Assembly: GCF_046054165.1 (NCBI RefSeq)
Contig: NZ_JBFNXK010000015.1
Location: forward strand, 42,161 to 106,160
Origin: Celerinatantimonas sp046054165
GTDB lineage: Bacteria > Pseudomonadota > Gammaproteobacteria > Enterobacterales > Celerinatantimonadaceae
Reading direction: 5' to 3'
DNA: 64,000 nt
The notes beneath the pieces were generated by a model. It saw only the letters and a program-made list of their open reading frames with translations. It was not told the origin of the DNA and searched no databases. The position numbers and the translations under genes were made by a program. Positions 55,990-63,960 of this stretch are shown piece by piece (the first letter of the stretch is position 1; every line of letters starts with the position of its first letter).

Positions 55990-57163
55990 GACCAATCTCC
56001 TCAAATAACCGGGCCAGAGCCAATAACTGCATGTCGCTATCACGTGGACCAATCAGTGACACCCCAAATGGGATACCATCTAAGTTCAGTAAAGGCATTT
56101 GCACTTGAGGGCATCCAGACAAACCAGCCATTGCCGTCATTCCCATCAGCCGCACCCGAAAATCAGCCAGTTCTGAGGAACTAGTTTTTCGTAACGGTGC
56201 CACATCCGGAGCCGTTGGGATCAGTAAAAATTGGTTCGGTAACAACATTGCTGAGAGTCGTTGGATCCACTGTAAGCGCTGCTGCTCTGCGCTGCCCTGG
56301 TCAGAAGCGGTTAGTGATTCAGCCCAACTTAAACGCTGATCAATGTCAGGAGCCAAAGCCTGAGGATAACGATGGTGCCATTCCTGATGAATGGCGGCGG
56401 CTTGTCGCCCCTGTAAGACCTGAAAAACCGGAGCTAGCGCATCAATATCTTGCGCCGCAATAGACCAATGTTGCAGATCACATTGTTTTTGTAACTGCTG
56501 CTGAAATTGTTGCCATCCTTGGAATAAAGGCTCGGATAAACGCTCAAATAATGCATCAACCATGATGAATTGAAAATCATGGAAATCGCAGGATTGCACG
56601 TCCATTCCATATAAGAAAGCCCCAACTCGCTCTAAGGTCCTCGCATCACGACACATCCAACCGGGCGTGTCAAAACGAGGTGCCAACGGAATGATACCAC
56701 TGGTCGATAGTCGTCCATGCGTGGGACGGATACCAACTAGGCCGTTATACATCGATGGGATCCGAATGGATCCCCCGGTATCAGTTCCTAATCCAATATC
56801 CGCATCATTGCAAGCAACGGCCACGGCCGAACCACTAGATGACCCGCCCGGAAGACGATCGGGTGTAATAGGATTTATCGGTGTACCAAAATGAGCATTA
56901 CATCCATTCAGGCTATATGCGATTTCATCAGTCTGGACACGTCCCACGCAACGGCTGCCACTGTCAAAAAGCTGGGCTAGAACTGAAGCGGTTAACGCGG
57001 CAGGCGCATGACTCTGATACCAGGTCGGATTACCGGCACCGGTGGCAAATCCTGCAACGTCATATAGATCTTTATAAACAAACCGCAACCCCGTTAAAGG
57101 CCCGTGGGAATTAACAGGCCCCTGATGGGGACCATGCTTACAATATACCGATGAATCATTCAT
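55982..57163 (-). CDS. Amidase-signature hydrolase, AMI1-like
   Basis: A 393-residue amidase with the Ser-cisSer-Lys triad: Lys31 in VYKDLYDV, the cis-Ser in PGGSSSGSAVAVA (about 108-109) and the nucleophile Ser132 in GTDTGGSIRIP. It is shorter at the N terminus than AtzE-type amidases, and its wording (GNPTWYQSHAPA, DEIAYSLNGCNAHFGTPINP) resembles plant AMI1. In its place between HpxW and the regulator it probably acts on oxalurate or a related ureide; that is inference. A candidate operator lies about 37 bases upstream, so it has its own regulated promoter. Confidence 0.8.
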   Translation of the reverse strand: MNDSSVYCKHGPHQGPVNSHGPLTGLRFVYKDLYDVAGFATGAGNPTWYQSHAPAALTASVLAQLFDSGSRCVGRVQTDEIAYSLNGCNAHFGTPINPITPDRLPGGSSSGSAVAVACNDADIGLGTDTGGSIRIPSMYNGLVGIRPTHGRLSTSGIIPLAPRFDTPGWMCRDARTLERVGAFLYGMDVQSCDFHDFQFIMVDALFERLSEPLFQGWQQFQQQLQKQCDLQHWSIAAQDIDALAPVFQVLQGRQAAAIHQEWHHRYPQALAPDIDQRLSWAESLTASDQGSAEQQRLQWIQRLSAMLLPNQFLLIPTAPDVAPLRKTSSSELADFRVRLMGMTAMAGLSGCPQVQMPLLNLDGIPFGVSLIGPRDSDMQLLALARLFEEIGHD

Positions 57164-57199
57164 GACCGGAAACCAAAGTTCTACATCGCTTCATTAAAC

Positions 57200-57218
57200 A
57201 ACTTTAGTTTCTTAAAGT
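57200..57218. promoter_or_regulatory. Candidate RpiR operator, copy upstream of the amidase gene
   Basis: AACTTTAGTTTC at 57200-57211 is identical to the copy upstream of the ABC transporter at 58725-58736. The stretch 57201-57218 is also a perfect 6-6-6 inverted repeat (ACTTTA, six bases, TAAAGT). It lies in the 87-base gap between the RpiR gene and the amidase gene. Confidence 0.55.
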
Positions 57219-57250
57219 AAATAATAAGGAATATAAATTCCAAATTTAGG

Positions 57251-58096
57251 CTAAGTTCCTAATGGGGGTTCCAATTCGTCAAAATTATCATATAACTGAT
57301 CAATCAGCTGGATACGCGGCTGTTGTTCCTGAGTCTGACACAGGTTACAGAGTAAACTCACCATTGCCATCGCACTGGCATATGATGCAAATCCCCCCGG
57401 GCTCAACTGATAACAAGGTAATGTCCAATTAGCATGGGTTGCCAATTCAACGCCCGATGGATCCGTAATCAACAATAATGAGGCCGGCGTTTTTGCCAAA
57501 TACTGCACCAACGGCTTCACTAGCTTCGGACGTCGTCGCAATGCAACAACAATAACTAAATCCTGCTCTTCTAACCCCACCAACTCCTCGGACAACGTTT
57601 GACCACTATGAGGGAGTAACCAGACATTGGATCGCAACTGCAATAATTGTTCTCGCCAGTGTAATGCGATTGGATAACTATTGCGTAATCCGATCAGTAA
57701 AACCCGTTTAGCTCGCATTATCGATGAAGTAATATCTTCTAAGGGCTGTCCCTGCAACCCCACCAATGTCTGTTGCCAATTACGGCTTTCCTGTTGTTGA
57801 TGAGCATTCAGTTGTTCATCCAGATTATGCTCGCAGAGCTGTTCCAACTGCGGCGAACCCGAAGCTCTGTTGCGGCGTAAATCTTCCCGAACCTGATAAA
57901 ACCCATCGTATCCCAACCGTTTAAAAAAACGGCTAACCACGGGTTTGGAGACCTGAGCTAAACGTGCCATATCGGCACTAGAGTAAATGGCCAGTTCCGA
58001 CTCATACGTCAGTAAAAATTCGGCAAGCTGCCGTTCTTTCGGGCTTAACTGCGCTAGATGTTGCGTAATACGCTCACTCAATGCTGAACCCGTCAT
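57251..58096 (-). CDS. RpiR-family transcription regulator (HpxU-like)
   Basis: A 281-residue regulator. It has an N-terminal RpiR-type helix-turn-helix (about 1-77: LSPKERQLAEFLLTYESELAI, then VSKPVVSRFFKRLGYDGFYQVREDLR) and a C-terminal SIS domain (about 125-250) that would bind the inducer. In Klebsiella the related allantoate genes are repressed by the RpiR-type HpxU. It lies between the HpxZ-like gene and the amidase gene on the same strand. Oxalurate or a related ureide is the plausible ligand. Confidence 0.88.
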   Translation of the reverse strand: MTGSALSERITQHLAQLSPKERQLAEFLLTYESELAIYSSADMARLAQVSKPVVSRFFKRLGYDGFYQVREDLRRNRASGSPQLEQLCEHNLDEQLNAHQQQESRNWQQTLVGLQGQPLEDITSSIMRAKRVLLIGLRNSYPIALHWREQLLQLRSNVWLLPHSGQTLSEELVGLEEQDLVIVVALRRRPKLVKPLVQYLAKTPASLLLITDPSGVELATHANWTLPCYQLSPGGFASYASAMAMVSLLCNLCQTQEQQPRIQLIDQLYDNFDELEPPLGT

Positions 58097-58163
58097 AATC
58101 CGTTCCTTTTCGGTAGTAAGTTGCCATGATAACGACAGATGAATCGCCCCTTAATTCTGCCTA

Positions 58164-58553
58164 TCAAGCTATATTAGAGACATGAGCAGATACAATCTGC
58201 CACCCTTGTTGGGTCCGAAGCCAGGTCTGGCTTTGACGACCTAACGACTGGTGAGGCCGTTTAAAAATCACATGCGCGGTGGCCAATGAATCACCAAATG
58301 TGGTAATGGCAACTTTAACGACTTCCCGTTCCAATCCTTTAGGCGAACGTTGTCGCCGAAATTCAGCAATCGCCTGATAACCAAACAAATTCTCACGAGC
58401 CCCCAAACGAACAGTTTCAGCACTATTCCAGAAAAACCGATCCAAAGCAGCCACATCATTGTGAACGAGTGCTTGTTCATAATCCAGAACCGCTTGGGTC
58501 ACTTCCTGCACTACAGCAGGTTCATTGACTTTCATTTCTAATGTCTGTGACAT
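58164..58553 (-). CDS. HpxZ/AtzH-like NTF2-fold protein (DUF3225)
   Basis: A 129-residue small alpha+beta protein of the SnoaL/NTF2-like kind. The wording ALVHNDVAALDRFFWNSAETVRLGARENLFGYQAI and the end QTWLRTQQGWQIVSAHVS fit the DUF3225 family to which HpxZ and AtzH belong. AtzH-type proteins have been linked to amide hydrolysis steps in s-triazine and ureide catabolism. It is the first gene of the minus-strand cluster, with GGGGTG upstream of the ATG. Confidence 0.8.
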   Translation of the reverse strand: MSQTLEMKVNEPAVVQEVTQAVLDYEQALVHNDVAALDRFFWNSAETVRLGARENLFGYQAIAEFRRQRSPKGLEREVVKVAITTFGDSLATAHVIFKRPHQSLGRQSQTWLRTQQGWQIVSAHVSNIA

Positions 58554-58724
58554 ATTAACACCCCAAAATTAAGCATTTGCACCAAAATGGAACACCACAC
58601 CTTTTTTTCTGTATCCCTTCAGGCCTTAAAACCACGCCAACAAGCCAAGGCGAAGTAACGCCATATGTGGTCCAAATTTTGCTTTGCCAAAGAAACAATA
58701 ATTACAAACAACCCATATATATAA

Positions 58725-58736
58725 AACTTTAGTTTC
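58725..58736. promoter_or_regulatory. Candidate RpiR operator, copy at the ABC-transporter promoter
   Basis: AACTTTAGTTTC, containing the inverted repeat AAACT-TT-AGTTT, immediately follows a TATATATA stretch that could be a -10 element and ends 19 bases before the start codon. A repressor bound there would block the promoter. The same 12-mer occurs at 57200-57211. Confidence 0.55.
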
Positions 58737-58755
58737 AAAAACAAATCAGGAGTCA

Positions 58756-59553
58756 ATGATGCAGGTTATAAGAAAACTATGCAATGTAGTTATATTCACA
58801 GTGGCCTTTCTGGGCTTAAGTCTACCGAGTTATGCTAACCAACTAGATGATATTGTCCAACGTGGAACCCTGAGAGTGGCTGTTCCTCAAGATTTTCCAC
58901 CTTTTGGATCAGTGGGGACTGACATGCAACCCCACGGATATGATATCGATATGGCCGCTTATCTAGCCAAACAATTACATGTGAAACTCAAACTTGTCCC
59001 TGTAACCAGTGCAAACCGCATTCCTTATTTAACAACCGATAAAGTCGACTTAGTGATATCGTCTTTAGGTAAAAATGCTAAACGAGCTAAAGTCATTGAT
59101 TTCAGCCGACCTTATGCGCCGTTTTTCTTAGGGGTCTTTGGCCTGAAATCGATTGATGTTCATCAACCGGCGGATCTCGCAGGGAAAACAGTCGGTGTGA
59201 CACGCGGTGCCATCGAAGATATGCAACTGAGCAAAATTGCACCTCAAAATGCCACCATTAAACGCTTTGAAGATAACAACACCACATTATCTGCTTATCT
59301 CTCTGGGCAGGTGGATATGATTGCAACCGGAAATCTGGTCATCGCGGCTATTGCACATCGTAATTCCGATCGAATTCCAAGCACTAAATTCACTTTGAAA
59401 AATTCACCATGCTATATTGGCCTTCGCCAAAATGAGCCTGAACTTAAAGCTAAAATAGATCAACTCATTCAAGTGGCATTAGGGAATGGAACGCTGACCA
59501 AAATGTCACAAAAATGGCTTAAAGCACCATTACCAGCCAACTTTGGCGCATAA
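58756..59553 (+). CDS. Periplasmic substrate-binding protein of a polar-amino-acid-type ABC transporter
   Basis: A 265-residue solute-binding protein of family 3. It has a signal peptide (cleavage near SYANQ), then the typical start LDDIVQRGTLRVAVPQDFPPFG and later YDIDMAAYLAKQL and VDLVISSLGKNAKRAKVIDFSRPY. It starts a four-gene transporter operon divergent from the ureide cluster. The ligand may be allantoate, oxalurate or another nitrogen compound, inferred only from context. Confidence 0.88.
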   Translation: MMQVIRKLCNVVIFTVAFLGLSLPSYANQLDDIVQRGTLRVAVPQDFPPFGSVGTDMQPHGYDIDMAAYLAKQLHVKLKLVPVTSANRIPYLTTDKVDLVISSLGKNAKRAKVIDFSRPYAPFFLGVFGLKSIDVHQPADLAGKTVGVTRGAIEDMQLSKIAPQNATIKRFEDNNTTLSAYLSGQVDMIATGNLVIAAIAHRNSDRIPSTKFTLKNSPCYIGLRQNEPELKAKIDQLIQVALGNGTLTKMSQKWLKAPLPANFGA

Positions 59554-59567
59554 GGATTGTGCAACAG

Positions 59568-60236
59568 ATGCATTATCATCTTAATTTCTCAGGGCTGCTG
59601 CCATACTGGCAGCAGCTCGCTTCAGGATTATGGCTGACAATTGAGTTAACGATATTGGCCACCATTGGGGGAATTGTTCTGGGGACCTTAACGGCAGGAG
59701 CCCGAACTCATCGACAGTTATCCTTTCGTTTTATCTCAGGGATCTACGTTGAGATCATCCGTAATACCCCATTTATCGTGCAGCTGTTCTTCATCTTCTT
59801 CGGATTATCCAGCTTAGGTATCAAACTTACTGCTTGGGAAGCCGGTCTACTAGCAATGGTCATCAATCTGGGGGCCTATAGTGCCGAAATTATTCGAGCC
59901 GGTATTACCGCTACGCCCAAAGGCCAATGGGAAGCAGGCCAAACTTTGGGGCTATCCAGAATTCAGGTGTTCTGGCGCATTGTGATCCCCCCTGCCTTTA
60001 TGCGCATTTACACACCGCTTATTGGTCAGTGTATTATCGTCATGCTGGGATCATCCGTCATCTCCCAGATTTCAGTGGAAGAACTTACCTTTGCAGCGAA
60101 CTTCATTCAATCCAGAACATTCTTAAGTTTCGAAGTTTATCTGGTTTCAACCGCTTTATATCTTCTGCTTTCAGTAATCATGCGCCAACTATTAACTCGG
60201 GGCGCTAAAAAATTGTTTCGGGGGGCCGTACTATGA
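59568..60236 (+). CDS. ABC transporter permease, HisM/GlnP type (first)
   Basis: A permease of about 222 residues with five or so membrane helices. It has the inner-membrane EAA-like loop (GQWEAGQTLGLSRIQVFWRIVIPPAF) and the family segment EIIRNTPFIVQLFFIFFGL. The ATG at 59568 is about 11 bases from AAGGA; a GTG at 59559 is nearly on top of it. It is linked to the second permease by an ATGA overlap. Confidence 0.88.
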   Translation: MHYHLNFSGLLPYWQQLASGLWLTIELTILATIGGIVLGTLTAGARTHRQLSFRFISGIYVEIIRNTPFIVQLFFIFFGLSSLGIKLTAWEAGLLAMVINLGAYSAEIIRAGITATPKGQWEAGQTLGLSRIQVFWRIVIPPAFMRIYTPLIGQCIIVMLGSSVISQISVEELTFAANFIQSRTFLSFEVYLVSTALYLLLSVIMRQLLTRGAKKLFRGAVL

Positions 60237-60883
60237 TGCAATTCAGTAATTGGGATATATTGCATAATTTATTGCTTTCCGCCCGCTGGACATTATTGCT
60301 ATCGTTGATTGCATTCTGTGGCGGTGGCATTGTTGCGTTTATTCTTACTTTCTTTAGCCTTTCTCGACGACCTATTTTGGTTCAACTGGTCCGGATTTAT
60401 GTCGAAATATTTCAGGGAACCCCTCTGCTGATGCAGTTATTCTTGACATTTTTCGGCTTATCACTCATCGGGATTGATGTGAATGCCTGGACGGCTGCCA
60501 GTCTGTCTCTGATTCTATTTAGTAGCGCCTTTTTAACCGATATCTGGCGAGGTTGTATTGAATCACTCCCGAAAGGCCAATGGGAAGCCTCTCGTTGTCT
60601 GGGGATCAATTTCATACAGACCATGCGCCATGTGATTTTACCTCAGGCTCTTCGTTTAGCTATTGCACCTACCGTTGGTTTTTCGGTTCAGATTGTCAAA
60701 GGGACAGCATTGACGTCAATCATTGGTTTCGTTGAACTGACGAAAGCAGGAACCATGCTGAATAACGCAACCTTTCAGCCATCCAAAGTTTTCCTCATGG
60801 TGGCTGTGATCTATTTTGTTATCTGTTATCCACTCTCACTTATCAGCCAGTATCTGGAGAAAAAACTACATGTCGCTCGTTAG
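60233..60883 (+). CDS. ABC transporter permease, HisM/GlnP type (second)
   Basis: A 216-residue partner permease with the same architecture: VEIFQGTPLLMQLFLTFFGL and the loop KGQWEASRCLGINFIQTMRHVILPQA. It heterodimerises with the previous product. Its end overlaps the ATPase start by 14 bases. Confidence 0.9.
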   Translation: MMQFSNWDILHNLLLSARWTLLLSLIAFCGGGIVAFILTFFSLSRRPILVQLVRIYVEIFQGTPLLMQLFLTFFGLSLIGIDVNAWTAASLSLILFSSAFLTDIWRGCIESLPKGQWEASRCLGINFIQTMRHVILPQALRLAIAPTVGFSVQIVKGTALTSIIGFVELTKAGTMLNNATFQPSKVFLMVAVIYFVICYPLSLISQYLEKKLHVAR

Positions 60884-61598
60884 TATTGAACAAGTCCATA
60901 AATATTATGGCGATCACCATGTACTCAAAGGGATCGATCTCAAAGTAGACGCCGGCGAAGTGATCTCAATTATTGGCCGGAGTGGTTCAGGGAAAAGCAC
61001 TTTATTACGCTGTATCAATGGTCTTGAGAAATTTGATCAGGGTGCCATCATCGTAGATAAACAAGCTGTCGATGATAATGAAAAACATCTGCTGGAACTG
61101 AGCCGTAGTGTCGGCATGATCTTTCAGAATTTCAATTTATTTCCGCATCTGACGGTAGCTGAGAACATCATGTTAGCTCCGAAACTGGTGCTTAAATTAT
61201 CGCCCCAGCAAGCCCGAGAAGAAGCGGAAGCCGTGCTTAAAAAGGTCGGGTTAGCCGATAAAGCCGATCAATTTCCGGGAAATCTTTCCGGCGGTCAACA
61301 ACAGCGGGTCGCAATTGCTCGATCATTAGCCATCAAGCCTAAAGCTTTACTTTGCGATGAAATCACATCCGCTTTAGATCCGGAGTTAGTTGGTGAAGTA
61401 CTCCATGTACTGGAACAACTCAAAGAAGAAGGGATGACGCTGATTCTAGTCACTCATGAAATGAACTTTGCTCGAGATGTCGGTGACAGATTGGTGTTTA
61501 TGCATCAGGGAAAAGTTTGGGAAAGCGGTCCGGCAAAAGAAGTTTTCGCAGCCCCCAAAACCAAAGAACTACAGAGTTTTATATCTGCAGTTCTTTAA
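60870..61598 (+). CDS. ABC transporter ATPase, GlnQ/HisP type
   Basis: A 242-residue nucleotide-binding subunit. Walker A is GRSGSGKST, the signature LSGGQQQRVAIARSLA, Walker B ALLCDEITSALDP and the switch His is in LVTHEMNFA. The ATG at 60870 restores the family start (MSLVSIEQVHKYYG); the frame open from 60816 is inside the permease gene. Walker B reads DEITSALD where most members have DEPTSALD. Confidence 0.92.
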   Translation: MSLVSIEQVHKYYGDHHVLKGIDLKVDAGEVISIIGRSGSGKSTLLRCINGLEKFDQGAIIVDKQAVDDNEKHLLELSRSVGMIFQNFNLFPHLTVAENIMLAPKLVLKLSPQQAREEAEAVLKKVGLADKADQFPGNLSGGQQQRVAIARSLAIKPKALLCDEITSALDPELVGEVLHVLEQLKEEGMTLILVTHEMNFARDVGDRLVFMHQGKVWESGPAKEVFAAPKTKELQSFISAVL

Positions 61599-61630
61599 TT
61601 CATCACCTGAAGCAGGCTCCGTTCAATCCA

Positions 61631-62395
61631 TTATCGCCGATAACGGACGGACATGCAGGTAAGCCCTGCTTCAGCTTTCACAAACTCACTAATATCAACC
61701 GAATCGACCGCGTAACCTTTCGCTTTAACCCGTTCGATCGTCTGAGGATATAAACGGTTCATACAAACCGTTCCGTTAATGAGCATAATATTGGCACCGA
61801 AAGGTTCGGACTCTGGCACCGTGATCAACTGATACCCTTGAAAAGGCAGAACATCCACCCAGCTTGAGTTAATCAATAAGGTATGTTCATCCAATGCCGT
61901 CACGCCTGTTTTTAGATGCAAACATCCTAGAACATCAACAGCTACAACCTGATAGCCAAACGGCTGCAGGATCTCAGTTAACCGATCAATCCCCGCCTGG
62001 TTGGTACGCGATGAGCGCCCTACAAACACTTTTTTACCAATTTGCAGAACGTCACCGCCTTCAATCTCGGCTGGGAGATCAATAGATTCAACGGTTCGAA
62101 ACTTAGAAAAATACTCAGCCATTGCGGCTCGTTCCGGGCGTCTTGATTCAACGCCCATAGAAGTTAAAACAGCTACTTCATCAAACACGATAATCGGATC
62201 TTCAACAAAGACACTATCCGCTAAATCGGCATTGCTATTGATCGTATCGACATTCGCACCACAGCGCTTCAGCATCTGGCAATAAGCCTGATGCTGAGAC
62301 AGTGCTTTCGGATAATCAATCGATTCGCTTTCAAGATAAGTCAGTTCACAATCTTGCAAATGTACCGAAGGCACATGCGTTAATACCTCAATCAT
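61631..62395 (-). CDS. Dimethylargininase / amidinotransferase-family hydrolase
   Basis: A 254-residue guanidino-modifying enzyme fold. Likely catalytic residues are the acidic pair in EIEGGDVLQIG (about 112-115), His160 in CLHLKTG and the nucleophile Cys247 in EAGLTCMSV near the C terminus, as in bacterial dimethylarginine dimethylaminohydrolases. It would release an amine from a guanidino substrate, giving citrulline or an analogue. The ATG at 62395 has AAGGAG upstream. It is convergent with the ABC transporter operon and not obviously part of the ureide pathway. Confidence 0.8.
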   Translation of the reverse strand: MIEVLTHVPSVHLQDCELTYLESESIDYPKALSQHQAYCQMLKRCGANVDTINSNADLADSVFVEDPIIVFDEVAVLTSMGVESRRPERAAMAEYFSKFRTVESIDLPAEIEGGDVLQIGKKVFVGRSSRTNQAGIDRLTEILQPFGYQVVAVDVLGCLHLKTGVTALDEHTLLINSSWVDVLPFQGYQLITVPESEPFGANIMLINGTVCMNRLYPQTIERVKAKGYAVDSVDISEFVKAEAGLTCMSVRYRR

Positions 62396-62572
62396 TAACA
62401 CTCCTTGAATAATATTCCTATACCAGAGGCTGCCCAGCAAATTGCACGCAAATTAAACAAATTCTGGCTCATATTCGATGTGACTCACTGATGCAACAAA
62501 CCCTGACATTGCTACACATTTTATTTTAAAGACACACCTTAGCGGGTTTCACTACGAATCACCACAGACAAA

Positions 62573-62592
62573 AATAAAACATTATTTTAATT
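62573..62592 (+). promoter_or_regulatory. KdgR-like operator upstream of the pectinesterase gene
   Basis: AATAAAACATTATTTTAATT matches the enterobacterial KdgR pattern (AATRAAAYRNYRTTTYATT) at all but one or two positions. It lies 88 bases before the start codon of a pectinesterase gene, where such an operator is expected. Confidence 0.6.
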
Positions 62593-62679
62593 ATATTTGA
62601 TATATCTATCATTTTTATCTATCCACTCTGTTTAAGCTCACTGCACTGCTGATATCACCATGAAAGAGTGCTTTAATCT

Positions 62680-63960
62680 ATGAAACATCTTATCCGCACA
62701 TCACTAGCCACTTCACTATTACTCACTCTATATAGTGTTGTAGCCCAAGCTCAAACGGCTTTTACCGCACCGGGAACAATTGACAGCCCGATATTAAGTG
62801 ATACCGAGGCTGCGACCTTTACAATGGCCAACTACTTTAAATTCATTGGCAATACACATACCCCTGAATTCATTCCATGGATACCCAAACCTATCCAAAC
62901 CAAACCCGTGGATATAACGGTAGCTCCTGCTTCCAATTCTCATGTTCAATTTCACGATATTCAGCAAGCGATCAATGCAGCCATACAACTGCATCCCGAT
63001 TCAGCAACACCCGTAACCATCCGATTACAACCGGGTGAATATACCGGAACCGTTTATATTCCAGAGGATGCCCCACCCATCACACTCTATGGGACAGGGG
63101 TGAAACCGACAGCCGTCAAGATCACGCAAACGATTGATTCAATGTTTACGCCTGAACAGTATCGAAATACGGTCAATCCCAATAACCGATACCAATCGGG
63201 AGATCCGGCTTGGGAGATGTATCAAACTTGTGCCACCAAAACCGGTACCCATGTCGACACCACCTGCTCCGCAGTGGTGTGGTCACAAAGCCCGAAATTT
63301 CAGCTCAAAAACCTGACCATTATTAACTCGATGATCGATCAGGCCGATGCCAGTACTCATCAAGCCGTAGCCCTTCGAACTGATGGTGATCAAGTTCAAC
63401 TTGAACACGTTCGACTCATTGGCCGTCAGGATACTTTCTTCGTCAATTCAAGTAATCGGCAAAATCAATATGTCACCGATCACTATAGCCGGGCCTACAT
63501 TAAAGATAGTTATATCGAAGGTGATGTTGACTATGTCTTCGGGCGGGCCAGTGCGGTATTTGATCATGTAACATTCCATAGTGTTTCCAGCCGGGAATCT
63601 AACTCAACCTATATTTTTGCACCTGATACCCCTAACTGGGTCGATTACGGTTTTTTAGTCATTCACAGTAAACTCACCTGTGATAATGGATTTGACGACC
63701 CAACCCATATTAAACTCGGCCGAGCTTGGGATCAGGGAGCCAGCAGTACCGGTTATCTTCCGGGAACAACATCCAATGGACAACTGGTGATACGGGATAG
63801 CCTCATTGAGAACTGTTTTGATCTTGATGCCCCTTGGGGAAATGCAGCCACGACATCGCGTCCGTTTAGCGGAAACATCAATCCACAGCGTAATCTAAAC
63901 GATGTCCACTTTAACCGGTTATGGTTGTTTCACAACACAATCATGCAAACTCACTGGTAA
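62680..63960 (+). CDS. Exported pectinesterase (PemB/YbhC type)
   Basis: A 426-residue right-handed beta-helix carbohydrate esterase family 8 protein. It has a signal peptide (cleavage near AQAQT) without a lipobox, so it is periplasmic or secreted rather than a lipoprotein. Catalytic motifs are GRQDTFF (Gln, Asp), DVDYVFGRA (second Asp) and LGRAW (Arg). It would demethylate pectin or oligogalacturonides. YbhC of E. coli shares the fold but not always the activity. The gene ends just before the window edge. Confidence 0.88.
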   Translation: MKHLIRTSLATSLLLTLYSVVAQAQTAFTAPGTIDSPILSDTEAATFTMANYFKFIGNTHTPEFIPWIPKPIQTKPVDITVAPASNSHVQFHDIQQAINAAIQLHPDSATPVTIRLQPGEYTGTVYIPEDAPPITLYGTGVKPTAVKITQTIDSMFTPEQYRNTVNPNNRYQSGDPAWEMYQTCATKTGTHVDTTCSAVVWSQSPKFQLKNLTIINSMIDQADASTHQAVALRTDGDQVQLEHVRLIGRQDTFFVNSSNRQNQYVTDHYSRAYIKDSYIEGDVDYVFGRASAVFDHVTFHSVSSRESNSTYIFAPDTPNWVDYGFLVIHSKLTCDNGFDDPTHIKLGRAWDQGASSTGYLPGTTSNGQLVIRDSLIENCFDLDAPWGNAATTSRPFSGNINPQRNLNDVHFNRLWLFHNTIMQTHW

